Source: SZUA-100 sp965248135 (lineage in GTDB: Bacteria > Pseudomonadota > Alphaproteobacteria > Rhizobiales > Rhizobiaceae). Taken from it: a DNA stretch of 64,000 nt. The DNA is taken from positions 124,001 to 188,000 of the forward strand of contig CBDFIN010000011.1 in NCBI GenBank assembly GCA_965248135.1. The letters run 5' to 3'. The notes under the pieces were generated by a model. That model ran no database searches. It saw nothing but the letters and a program-made list of their open reading frames with translations, and had not been told where the DNA came from. Of this stretch, positions 1 through 8,764 are shown one piece after another. How positions within the stretch are numbered: the first letter of the stretch is position 1; every line of letters starts with the position of its first letter. The position numbers and the translations under genes were made by a program.

Positions 1-1506
1 CAGCTGAAATTCGCCGACATCTTCAAACGATGCCAATTGGTGATTTTTGGACAGGTTGAACACGCAAAACATGTCATCACGGTGAAATGCCAGCAGCGGC
101 TCGGCGACGTCCACGAACCGGATTTTGCTGCTCCTCAGCGCCGCACACGACTTGCGGATTTGTAGCGCTGACTTGTAAAACTCCAGCACCGACCCGGACT
201 TGCCAGCCTGCTGCGTCACCGCCCGGCTGGCTTGTGGTTGCTTGACCGGGAGCCACGGGGAAACCGGCGAAAACCCGGCATTCGTTTGATCATTGTCCCA
301 CACCATTGGTGTGCGGCAGCCATCGCGGCCCTTCGTTTCGGGCCAGAACGCAATGCCCTGGGGGTCGATCAATTCCTCGAATTCAAGTTCGGTGTCGGTA
401 AGGCCCAGTTCCTCGCCCTGATATAGGGTGATCGACCCCGCAATCGATAACAGCAATGCGGCCGATTGTTTGGCCAGCGCGTCGGTGCTGATTGCGTGTT
501 TTTGCCAGCGCCCGATATGGCGCATGACGTCGTGGTTGGAAAACGCCCAACAGGGCCAGCCATCGGGAGCGCCGGAAAAGAAGGCCTCTATCTGGGTGCG
601 AAAATGGGCCGGGCTGAATTCCTCCCCCAGCATTTCGAAAGAATAGGCCATGTGCAGCCGCTTGCCGGAAGTATATTCGCCCATCAGCTCGATTGGCTTG
701 TGGCTGTCGCCAACTTCACCGACCATGGCCCGGTCGTCATATTCGTCCATCAGCGCCCTGATACGCTCAAGAAAGGCGAGATTTTCGGGCTGATTTTTAG
801 AATAAAGGTGCCGCTGCATCTCATAGGGGTTGAACTCGGGCCTGAATTTGACCCGGTCATCGGCCGGATCAAGGCGCAATTGAGGATCGTGAAAATAGAA
901 ATTCACTGTGTCGAGGCGAAAACCATCGACGCCCCGGTCCAGCCAAAAGCGCATGTTGGACAAATGCCAGTCCTGGACATCCCGATTGTGGAAATTGAAA
1001 TCCGGTTGGCAGGCCAGGAAATTGTGAAAATAATATTGTCTGCGGCGGGGTTCCCAGGTCCAGGCGACGCCGCCAAAAATAGCCAGCCAATTGTTGGGTG
1101 GCGAACCATCGGCTTGTGGATCTGCCCAAACATACCAGTCGGCCTTTGGGTTGCTCCCGTCGGTGCGGCTTTCTAAAAACGCCGGATGCTGGTCGGATGA
1201 ATGGGAAATGACCTGATCAATAATCACCTTTAACCCAAGTTGGTGGGCGCGGCTGATCAGGGTATCAAAATCTTCAAGTGTGCCGAATACCGGATCAATG
1301 TCCCTGTAGTGTGATACATCGTAGCCCATGTCAGCCATTGGCGAGGTGAAGATCGGAGAAAGCCATATCGCGTCGGCACCGAGGCCGGCGATGTGTTCAA
1401 GGCGCGAAGTCGCACCGCAAAGATCGCCGATCCCGTCGGCGTTGCTGTCTTGAAAGGAGCGGGGATAGATTTGGTAGATTACGGCTCCACGCCACCATTC
1501 GCCCAT
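1..1506 (-). CDS. alpha-glucosidase, GH13 family (partial, 3' end beyond window)
   Basis: Probably hydrolyses alpha-glucosidic bonds of malto- or isomalto-oligosaccharides in the cytoplasm. The visible 502 codons stay open to the window edge. The N-terminus WWRGAVIYQIYPRSFQD and the GIGDL calcium-loop signature are typical of the oligo-1,6-glucosidase/alpha-glucosidase subfamily. The catalytic set is visible: nucleophile D199 in GFRLD, acid/base E264 in VGEVGD, and D326 in SNHD. I chose the ATG at 1506 because AAGGA lies 7 nt upstream; an in-frame ATG at 1521 would add five residues. The gene follows glgX by about 70 bp as the last visible gene of the glycogen operon, which suggests it finishes the breakdown of debranched oligosaccharides. 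Exact substrate (maltose, isomaltose, sucrose or trehalose) cannot be read from the sequence. Confidence 0.9.
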   Translation of the reverse strand, partial: MGEWWRGAVIYQIYPRSFQDSNADGIGDLCGATSRLEHIAGLGADAIWLSPIFTSPMADMGYDVSHYRDIDPVFGTLEDFDTLISRAHQLGLKVIIDQVISHSSDQHPAFLESRTDGSNPKADWYVWADPQADGSPPNNWLAIFGGVAWTWEPRRRQYYFHNFLACQPDFNFHNRDVQDWHLSNMRFWLDRGVDGFRLDTVNFYFHDPQLRLDPADDRVKFRPEFNPYEMQRHLYSKNQPENLAFLERIRALMDEYDDRAMVGEVGDSHKPIELMGEYTSGKRLHMAYSFEMLGEEFSPAHFRTQIEAFFSGAPDGWPCWAFSNHDVMRHIGRWQKHAISTDALAKQSAALLLSIAGSITLYQGEELGLTDTELEFEELIDPQGIAFWPETKGRDGCRTPMVWDNDQTNAGFSPVSPWLPVKQPQASRAVTQQAGKSGSVLEFYKSALQIRKSCAALRSSKIRFVDVAEPLLAFHRDDMFCVFNLSKNHQLASFEDVGEFQL

Positions 1507-1573
1507 GACCTCATCCTTCATTGTGTTCACGCCAATAATGCATTTTCAAAAGTTCATTTTTGCTTGACTATCA

Positions 1574-3583
1574 TTACAGTTCATCGACAGCGGTTGTCGA
1601 TCCGTTGCGCTGCAAAATGGCAATGCCAACCGAGCGGGGTAAAACAACGATGCTTGCAGCTTTGGTAACATTGTGGCCGGTCCATTGGTGGCCCATGCGG
1701 GAGGGCAGGTGAAAATCGGCGAACTCATCCTGGCGGTTAAATAGAAAGCCTATCAGCGGTGCCGTTTTTTCGCCGGTGTGGCATATTTTAGCAAAACAAT
1801 CATCACTTGGGTCTTCCCAAGAGCCCGGTGTCAATCTGTTGCCATGCCGGTTCAGCCAGTCAACGTCGGGATGAACGGCCCCGTCTACCGATGCTCCGGA
1901 GAAAAACGATGTATCGGTAAGGCAACTGAACCGCGCGCGCAGGCGGGCAAGCATGATCACCTGGTTTTCGAGATCGATGTCACGGACCTTCCAGTCGAGC
2001 CAGGTTAGTTCATTATCCTGGCAATAGGCATTGTTGTTGCCCTTTTGGCTGCGCCCAAACTCGTCGCCGGCGGTGAGCATGATGGTGCCACGGGAGGCAA
2101 ACAGCGTTGTCAGCAGTGCCATTACATCCCTGCGCCTTCGGGCCAAGATGGCAGCATCGTTGGTTGCGCCTTCCTGTCCATTGTTCCAGGAAAAATTCTC
2201 GTTATGGCCATCACGGTTGCCTTCACCATTGGCCTTATTGTGCTTGTCTTTGCAGGAGACGATATCGACAAGTGTAAACCCGTCATGGGCGGCGATGAAA
2301 TTCACCGAACGTGTTGTAGTCGGGCTGTTGGTTTGAAAGATGTCGGAAGAACCGGCGAGCCTGGTTGCAAGTGCTGCCTTGGTGGCCTGACCCCCGCGCC
2401 AGAACTTGCGTACATCGTCGCGGAAACGGTCATTCCATTCAAGAAATGGCGCAGGAAAGCCGCCAAGCTGATAACCCCCGGGGCCGATATCCCAGGGTTC
2501 GGCTATCAACGCCCGTGACGATATGACCGGGTCTTCAAGCATGGCGCGAATAAGCGGTGCGTGTGGTGAAAACCCTTCTTTCGTCCGGCCAAGCACCGGT
2601 GCGAGATCGAAGCGAAAGCCATCAACACCGCCGGCAATGACCATGTGGCGCAAGCTGTCCAGTATTAGACGCATGACATATTCATGGTCACAGGCGAGTG
2701 TGTTGCCGGTACCGGTGTGGTTTACCAGATGTCCTTGCTGATCGTGCCCAAACACCTGCCGGCTGGCCAGGCCGCGAAGCGACAGCGTTGGTCCGTTGAT
2801 ATCGCCTTCGCCCGTGTGGTTGAAGACCACATCGAGCAAAACACCGATACTGGCCTGGCGCAATTTATCGCTTACATATCTTAAATCGGCATACCCGCCG
2901 GGCGCCAGACGCGGGTCGAGCGCCATGAAGCAAACCGGATTATAGCCCCAACCGTTACGCAACCCGCGGCGGGCCAGATGAGCCTCATCGATCCACGCGG
3001 TAATGGGCATTAGTTGAATGGCATTGACACCGATTTTTGTCAAATGAGCGATAATTTCCGGCTGGCCAAGGGCTCGAAGGGTGCCGCGCTCATGCGCTGG
3101 CACCGCGGGGTGCCGCATGGTGAAGGCCCGAACATTGCTTTCGTAGATCAAGCCGCCGGGGGTGAAACAAACCGCAGGCGGAGCATGATCGGTTGGTGGC
3201 GCTTCCACCACGCTTTTGGGCACGATTTGGGCGGTTTCAACACCGTATGCGTCGATCCCGGCAAGGTCTTCGCTCCAGCGATAGGGCCGGTCGATGCGGC
3301 TGGTATGCGGATCGGTCAGAAGTTTATTGTAGTCGAACCATAAACCGTGCTCCGGCTCAAATGGTCCATCGGCGCGTAGCCCATAGCGTTGGCCAGCACC
3401 GATGTCGGCAATTTTTGCCGACCAGATTGCATTGTCACCGGTGCACAATCGGGTCGCAGAAACTTGCTGATCACTATCATCAAAAAGACAGATCCAGACC
3501 GCTGTCGCGTCGGGAGCATAGGCCGTAAAACGGACGCCATCATTTTCGATTTGCACCCCAAGTGGCGCATCGTGCAAATTCAT
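1574..3583 (-). CDS. glgX: glycogen debranching enzyme GlgX
   Basis: Hydrolyses alpha-1,6 branch points of phosphorylase-trimmed glycogen. The protein is 669 residues, in the usual range for GlgX. It has an N-terminal CBM48-like beta domain (about residues 1-130), then the GH13 barrel with nucleophile D326 (DGFRFD) and acid/base E362 (IAEPWD). The start ATG at 3583 opens MNLHDAPLGV, where family similarity begins. A longer in-frame reading upstream translates the preceding gene's DNA out of frame and looks non-native. The ATG overlaps the TGA of the pgm relic (ATGA), so translation was probably coupled to pgm. This still allows coupling through the shortened reading frame. No good Shine-Dalgarno sequence is visible, which fits dependence on coupling. 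Confidence 0.93.
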   Translation of the reverse strand: MNLHDAPLGVQIENDGVRFTAYAPDATAVWICLFDDSDQQVSATRLCTGDNAIWSAKIADIGAGQRYGLRADGPFEPEHGLWFDYNKLLTDPHTSRIDRPYRWSEDLAGIDAYGVETAQIVPKSVVEAPPTDHAPPAVCFTPGGLIYESNVRAFTMRHPAVPAHERGTLRALGQPEIIAHLTKIGVNAIQLMPITAWIDEAHLARRGLRNGWGYNPVCFMALDPRLAPGGYADLRYVSDKLRQASIGVLLDVVFNHTGEGDINGPTLSLRGLASRQVFGHDQQGHLVNHTGTGNTLACDHEYVMRLILDSLRHMVIAGGVDGFRFDLAPVLGRTKEGFSPHAPLIRAMLEDPVISSRALIAEPWDIGPGGYQLGGFPAPFLEWNDRFRDDVRKFWRGGQATKAALATRLAGSSDIFQTNSPTTTRSVNFIAAHDGFTLVDIVSCKDKHNKANGEGNRDGHNENFSWNNGQEGATNDAAILARRRRDVMALLTTLFASRGTIMLTAGDEFGRSQKGNNNAYCQDNELTWLDWKVRDIDLENQVIMLARLRARFSCLTDTSFFSGASVDGAVHPDVDWLNRHGNRLTPGSWEDPSDDCFAKICHTGEKTAPLIGFLFNRQDEFADFHLPSRMGHQWTGHNVTKAASIVVLPRSVGIAILQRNGSTTAVDEL

Positions 3584-3840
3584 GTAGTGATGCTCGGTGC
3601 TCGCCGGCCAGCGGTTCGGGAAACTGCTGCAATTTCGTTTGCAGCCATAATAAGCGGAGCAAGAACCACTTGGATATCTTGTCCATGTTTGGCGGGATCC
3701 GGTGGCCACGTTGCATTGAGCACCGACTGAATGAAATTCTCCACATAGTCTGGTCGCAAAAAATGGGGCACGTTCCTGCGCAGACCGCAGGTGCCAGGCC
3801 GTTGATCCAGGAATCGGCTGGTGGATATCGTCTTAGTCAA
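3580..3840 (-). pseudogene. pgm: phosphoglucomutase relic: N-terminus joined in frame to C-terminus
   Basis: An 86-codon open frame between glgA and glgX, where related genomes carry pgm (about 540 residues). Residues 1 to about 45 match the start of the eukaryote-like phosphoglucomutase family: a DQRPGTCGLRRNVP stretch corresponds to the usual DQKPGTSGLRKKVP, followed by YVENFIQS. From about residue 50 the text matches the family's extreme C-terminus: QVVLAPLI, then a final TAGRRAPSITT where most members end in TGRxxPTVIT. Everything between is missing: the phosphoserine loop, the DGDGDR metal loop and the sugar-binding loop, so it cannot be a mutase. The frame is intact, starts with TTG overlapping the glgA stop (TTGA), has AGGAA 9 nt upstream, and ends in ATGA with glgX. 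It is either a real in-frame deletion or an assembly collapse. Confidence 0.82.
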
Positions 3841-5291
3841 TTTGAGTGGTTCCTGTTGATGAGAGACTGGAACAATCGGGCATAGAGCTTTGCACTGGCC
3901 GCCCACGAAAGGTCTGATTTCATACCGTTTCTTTGCATTTGGGCCCAGGCCCTCGGGTCTGCACGGAGTTTCATAAGGCGATCGACCGTATGGAGCAGCA
4001 TTTCACCGGTGAGCGGTGCGAACTGGAATCCGGTTGCAGTTTTCGCTGTGAGCGCAGCGGCATTGGCATCAATCACGGTGTCTGCAAGGCCGCCGGTGCG
4101 CGCCACCACCGGCACGCAGCCATAGCGAAGGCCATAAAACTGGGTAAGGCCACAGGGCTCAAACCGCGATGGTATCAGTATCGCATCAGCGCCCGCCTGC
4201 AGCAGGTGCGAGAGCGCCTCATCATAGCCGGTATTTATCGATACACGTCCGCGGTTTCTCTTTGCTGCCGCGTACATGGCGGCTTCAAGGGCCCTGTCAC
4301 CCGATCCCAGTATCGCCAGTTTCGCACCCATGGTAGCAATATCGTCGATACAATCGGCCAGAACATCCAGCCCCTTTTGCCAGGTCAACCGGGAGATGAT
4401 GCAAAATAGCGTTGTATTGTCATGATCGAGTTGAAATCGTTCCTCAACCGCGCTGCGATTTTTAGCACGCCGGCCAAGCGACCGCGTGCCATAATTGGCC
4501 GCAATCGAGGCATCGGTTTGCGGGTTCCATTCGTCCATATCGATACCGTTTAGAATACCGTGCAAGACGTCGGCTCTGGAATTGATCAACCCTTCGAGCC
4601 CCATGCCAAATTCCGGTGTTCTGATTTCCTGGGCATAGGTCGGGCTGACCGTGGTTATGGCGTTTGCAGCCTGAAGACCCGCCTTTAGAAACCCGACGCC
4701 GTTATAGTATTCAACCCCGTCGACCGAATAGGCCTCAGTGGGCAGGCCCAGTTCAGCAAATATCGAAGCGGAAAACTGCCCCTGATAGGCAAGGTTATGT
4801 ACCGTCACCACGCTCGGGGGGGAAGGTTTGCTGCTATAACGCAAGAAGGCCGGCACCATCGCTGCCTGCCAATCATGAACCTGGACCAGATCGGGCCTGT
4901 AGCCGTCGATAACCCCAAGTGCCACGTCCGCAGCCGCCCGGGAAAAGGCTGCAAACCGCCGCCAGTTATCGTCGTAATCGGTGCCGTCGGCCTTGCCATA
5001 GGGGCCGCCATCCCGGTTGAAAAATTGCGGTGCATCGAGGATCAACAGATCGAGACCCTTGTGACGCGCTGAAAAAAGTGTGGCCTTTTCCCCCATCAGG
5101 TTCTTAAATACATGTACCGGCTTTTTTTTGGTCTTGCCAAGTGCGGCCATAACCCGGGGATAGCCCGGCAAAAAACTTGTCACCGCCACACCCAAAGGCG
5201 CCAGGGCAAGCGGCAAGGCGCCTGCCACATCCGCCAGACCACCGGTTTTGATCAAAGGATAGAGTTCCGGCGTTACCGACAATACCTTCAT
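3837..5291 (-). CDS. glgA: glycogen synthase GlgA
   Basis: GT5 glycogen synthase, transferring glucose from ADP-glucose to the non-reducing ends of glycogen. At 484 residues it has the family length. The N-terminal Rossmann domain carries the ADP-glucose motif KTGGLADV at residues 15-22. The C-terminal domain carries PSRFEPCGLTQFYGLRYG, with the conserved catalytic Glu, and a second TGGLADTV. The ATG overlaps the glgC stop by 4 nt (ATGA) and its own stop overlaps the TTG start of the pgm relic (TTGA), so it sits inside a tightly coupled operon. Substrate ADP-glucose comes from GlgC immediately upstream. Confidence 0.96.
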   Translation of the reverse strand: MKVLSVTPELYPLIKTGGLADVAGALPLALAPLGVAVTSFLPGYPRVMAALGKTKKKPVHVFKNLMGEKATLFSARHKGLDLLILDAPQFFNRDGGPYGKADGTDYDDNWRRFAAFSRAAADVALGVIDGYRPDLVQVHDWQAAMVPAFLRYSSKPSPPSVVTVHNLAYQGQFSASIFAELGLPTEAYSVDGVEYYNGVGFLKAGLQAANAITTVSPTYAQEIRTPEFGMGLEGLINSRADVLHGILNGIDMDEWNPQTDASIAANYGTRSLGRRAKNRSAVEERFQLDHDNTTLFCIISRLTWQKGLDVLADCIDDIATMGAKLAILGSGDRALEAAMYAAAKRNRGRVSINTGYDEALSHLLQAGADAILIPSRFEPCGLTQFYGLRYGCVPVVARTGGLADTVIDANAAALTAKTATGFQFAPLTGEMLLHTVDRLMKLRADPRAWAQMQRNGMKSDLSWAASAKLYARLFQSLINRNHSN

Positions 5292-6559
5292 TGGTAAAAC
5301 AACCCTACCTCATCGAGCATTGGCTGGGTCACAAGACAAATACCGTTGGATGTTCGCCGGAAGCGCTCGGCATCGAGTTTATGGTCCTCGCCAATGACCA
5401 GTCCGCTGGGAATTTTGACACCACTGTCGAGTACGACATTGGTTAGCCTGGCCTCGCGCCCGATAACGCAATCGGGCAGCACAATTGCCCGATCAAGGGA
5501 CGACCAGGATCTCGCCAGCACACCGGTAAACAACAGGCTTTGATTGACCCTGGCGCCGGAAATGATGCATTCGCCGGAAACCAGCGAAGAGATTGCGGTG
5601 CCGACCCGGCCTTCGACATTATGGACAAATTTTGCCGGCGGCTTGATCTCGGCATAGGTCCAGATCGGCCAGTTCCGGTCGAACAGATCGAGTTCCGGCA
5701 ATATGCCGGTCAAATCTATATTGGCCTGCCAATAGGCATCGACCGTGCCCACATCGCGCCAATAGGCTTCGTTTTCGCTCGATGCCCGCACGCAGGAATC
5801 GGTGAACCGGTGCGCCACTGCCTTGCCGTTTTTGACGATATAAGGGACCATATCTTTGCCAAAATCTCTTGAGGAGTTCGGATCATTGGCATCGCGACGC
5901 AGTTGCTCGATCAGGAATTTGGTATTGAAAACATAAATGCCCATAGAGGCGAGGGCATGGTCCGGCTTATCCGGCATTGGTGGAGGATCGGCCGGTTTTT
6001 CGACGAAATCGACTATGGTGCTGTTCTCGTCGACATGCATAACGCCAAAACCGCTCGCTTCCAATCGCGGAACTTCGAGGCAGCCAACGGTGACATCAGC
6101 GCCGGCATCAACGTGCTGTTGCAGCATCAACTCATAGTCCATCTTGTAGATATGATCGCCGGCAAGAATAACCATGTATTCGACATTATAGTCGCTGATG
6201 ATATCGATGTTCTGGAATACCGCATCGGCGGTTCCTTCATACCACCGGCTTTCCGACACCCGCTGGCTGGCGGGCAATATGTCAAAACTCTCGTTGCGTT
6301 CCGGGCGCAGAAAATTCCAGCCCCTTTGCAAATGGCGGATCAAAGAGTGCGCCTTGTACTGGGTCGCGACGCCAATTCGACGAATGCCAGAATTGATCGC
6401 GTTGGAAAGCGCAAAGTCGATAATGCGTGATTTACCACCAAAATAAACGGCAGGCTTGGCGCGCCTGTCGGTTAGTTCGTGCAGCCTGCTTCCTCGCCCG
6501 CCAGCCAGCACATAAGCCATTGCATCACGCGCCAGGGGTGAAGTTCTTTGTGCGGCCAT
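5288..6559 (-). CDS. glgC: glucose-1-phosphate adenylyltransferase GlgC
   Basis: Makes ADP-glucose from glucose-1-phosphate and ATP, the committed step of bacterial glycogen synthesis. The 423-residue protein has the nucleotide-binding signature LAGGRGSRLHELT and the nearby KPAVYFGGK near the N-terminus, followed by the pyrophosphorylase fold. The C-terminal third (SGVKIPSGLVIGED) looks like the usual left-handed beta-helix. A strong GGAGGA lies 5 nt before the ATG, in the 12-nt gap after glgB. It overlaps glgA by 4 nt. Because pgm is reduced to a relic in this operon, glucose-1-phosphate supply must come from GlgP or from another mutase elsewhere. Confidence 0.97.
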   Translation of the reverse strand: MAAQRTSPLARDAMAYVLAGGRGSRLHELTDRRAKPAVYFGGKSRIIDFALSNAINSGIRRIGVATQYKAHSLIRHLQRGWNFLRPERNESFDILPASQRVSESRWYEGTADAVFQNIDIISDYNVEYMVILAGDHIYKMDYELMLQQHVDAGADVTVGCLEVPRLEASGFGVMHVDENSTIVDFVEKPADPPPMPDKPDHALASMGIYVFNTKFLIEQLRRDANDPNSSRDFGKDMVPYIVKNGKAVAHRFTDSCVRASSENEAYWRDVGTVDAYWQANIDLTGILPELDLFDRNWPIWTYAEIKPPAKFVHNVEGRVGTAISSLVSGECIISGARVNQSLLFTGVLARSWSSLDRAIVLPDCVIGREARLTNVVLDSGVKIPSGLVIGEDHKLDAERFRRTSNGICLVTQPMLDEVGLFYQ

Positions 6560-6571
6560 ATTCTCCTCCAG

Positions 6572-8764
6572 TCAGTTCTGCTGTGTCAATTCAAGCATCA
6601 AGGTTGCCAGCGGCGGCAGGTTCATCGTCGCCCCGCCATCTCTTGCCTCTACAAAGCCATCGTTTCCCACGCCGGTACCGCCATAATATTCAGCGTCACT
6701 GTTCAATATTTCAACCCATTTTCCGTCTGCCGGCATCGGCAGATGATAATTCTCTTTGATCATTGGTGTCAGGTTTGAGACCACGACGACCGGACGCTCG
6801 CCCGGGGCCTTTCGTTGCCAGGCGAAGATCGAATTCTCACTATCGTCTGCCGAAAGCCACTCGAAACCCTCCGGCTCGCAATCGCGGCCATGCAGAGCAG
6901 GCTTTTCACGGTAAAGACGGTTGAGGTCGCGCACCAGCGACTGCACGCCCTTGTGTGGCTCGTGATCCAAGTGCTGCCAGTCGAGCGCCCTGGCTTCAGA
7001 CCATTCTGCCCGTTGGGCAAATTCCTGTCCCATGAACAACAGTTTTTTGCCGGGATAGCCCCACATGAAGGCGTAATAAGCGCGCAGATTTGCGAACTTC
7101 TGCCATTCATCGCCGGCCATTTTATTAAGCAGCGACCCCTTGCCGTGAACCACTTCATCATGGCTTAAGGGAAGGACAAAATTCTCGGAAAATGCGTAGA
7201 GCAGCCCGAAAGTCAGTTCGTTGTGGTGATGTTTGCGGTGCACCGGTTCCTTGGCCATATAAGCCAGCGTATCGTGCATGAAACCCATGTTCCACTTGAA
7301 GCCAAAACCGAGGCCTTGCTCATGAACGGGGTGCGAGACCTTGGGCCAGGATGTCGATTCCTCGGCAATCGTCATAATGCCAGCTTGAGTTCCATAGACG
7401 GCGCTGTTCATTTTTTTCAGAAAATCCATCGCCTCGAGATTTTCCCGTCCGCCCTGTTCGTTGGCGATCCATTCCCCTTCCTTGCGAGAGTAATCCAGAT
7501 AGAGCATCGAAGCCACTGCATCGACGCGGAAGCCGTCGACATGAAATTTTTCCGCCCAATAGAGCGCGTTATTGACCAAAAACGCCTCAACTTCGGTGCG
7601 ACCGAAATTGTAGATCGCCGTCTTCCAGTCGGGATGAAATCCCTTGCGGGGATCGGCATGTTCATAAAGTGCTGTGCCATCAAAATTCGCCAGCCCGTGG
7701 GCATCAGTGGGGAAATGGGCGGGCACCCAGTCGAGTATCACGCCAAGGCCGGCGCGATGGCCGCCGTCGACAAATCGGGCAAAACCTTCCGGCTCGCCAA
7801 ATCTGGCGGAAGGCGCGTATAGCCCCGTGGCCTGGTATCCCCAGGACGGATCAAAGGGATGCTCGCTGATCGGCAGGAATTCAATGTGGGTGAAGCCCAT
7901 ATCGACGCAATAGGGAATAAGTTTGTCGGCAAGCTGATCCCAGGAAAGAAAGCCATCATCGGCATTGCGACGCCAGGAGCCGGCATGAACCTCATAGATT
8001 GAAATCGGCTGACGGCGGGGATCTGTTGATGCCCAGTGTTTGCGGTGGTCTTGATCTCCCCATTCATGCGCTAAAGATTTGGCGGTGATCGATGCATTGG
8101 CCGGCCGCAGTTCAGTGCGGAAAGCGAAGGGATCGGCTTTCAGGGGCAATAGATTGCCGGACGTGTCGATGATTTCAAATTTGTAGGGCTCGCCCTCCGC
8201 CAGATCGGGAATGAAGGTCTCCCAAATTCCAGAATCACGACGAATTCGCATGGCGTTTTGCCGGCCGTCCCAATTGTTGAACGATCCGACCACAGAAACC
8301 CTTTTGGCATTGGGCGCCCAAACGGCGAAATGGACACCGGACTGGCCTTCATGGTGGATAATGTGAGCACCCAACTTGTCAAACAGCCGGAGATGGGAGC
8401 CTTCGGCAATAAAATAATCATCCATCGGGCCAAGAACCGGCCCGAACGAATAGGGATCCCCCTTTTCCCAGGCAGAAGTGCCGGCAGTCGCTCGATATCT
8501 CAGCAGCTGATGTTTTTTGATATTCAGCCGTCCCTCGAACAATCCATCTTTGTGAATTTGGTTTAGCTGTCCGACTTGTTTGCCGGCAAGGGTCAAAGCA
8601 ACCACACTTTCAGCGCCGGGAATGAAACAGCGGGCGATGAAGCCTTTGTCTTGCTCATGAACCCCAAAAACGCCATAGGGGTCGTCATGCACCCCTTTGA
8701 CAATCGCCTCCACTGTTTGCTGACAAACAGTTGATATTGCGGTGTTGGAGGGTTGCAAGGTCAA
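6572..8764 (-). CDS. glgB: 1,4-alpha-glucan branching enzyme GlgB
   Basis: Introduces alpha-1,6 branches into glycogen. The 730-residue protein has an N-terminal carbohydrate-binding extension (about 20-125), a CBM48 domain (about 130-230, with SVVGSFNNWD) and a GH13_9 barrel with nucleophile D415 (DGFRVDA) and acid/base E468 (IAEEST), plus a C-terminal beta domain. The start codon is TTG at 8764, overlapping the glgP stop TGA as TTGA, with GGGGGA about 7 nt upstream. The pgm relic uses the same TTGA arrangement, so this appears to be a recurrent coupling style in the operon. The next gene, glgC, begins 12 nt after its stop. Confidence 0.95.
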   Translation of the reverse strand: MTLQPSNTAISTVCQQTVEAIVKGVHDDPYGVFGVHEQDKGFIARCFIPGAESVVALTLAGKQVGQLNQIHKDGLFEGRLNIKKHQLLRYRATAGTSAWEKGDPYSFGPVLGPMDDYFIAEGSHLRLFDKLGAHIIHHEGQSGVHFAVWAPNAKRVSVVGSFNNWDGRQNAMRIRRDSGIWETFIPDLAEGEPYKFEIIDTSGNLLPLKADPFAFRTELRPANASITAKSLAHEWGDQDHRKHWASTDPRRQPISIYEVHAGSWRRNADDGFLSWDQLADKLIPYCVDMGFTHIEFLPISEHPFDPSWGYQATGLYAPSARFGEPEGFARFVDGGHRAGLGVILDWVPAHFPTDAHGLANFDGTALYEHADPRKGFHPDWKTAIYNFGRTEVEAFLVNNALYWAEKFHVDGFRVDAVASMLYLDYSRKEGEWIANEQGGRENLEAMDFLKKMNSAVYGTQAGIMTIAEESTSWPKVSHPVHEQGLGFGFKWNMGFMHDTLAYMAKEPVHRKHHHNELTFGLLYAFSENFVLPLSHDEVVHGKGSLLNKMAGDEWQKFANLRAYYAFMWGYPGKKLLFMGQEFAQRAEWSEARALDWQHLDHEPHKGVQSLVRDLNRLYREKPALHGRDCEPEGFEWLSADDSENSIFAWQRKAPGERPVVVVSNLTPMIKENYHLPMPADGKWVEILNSDAEYYGGTGVGNDGFVEARDGGATMNLPPLATLMLELTQQN

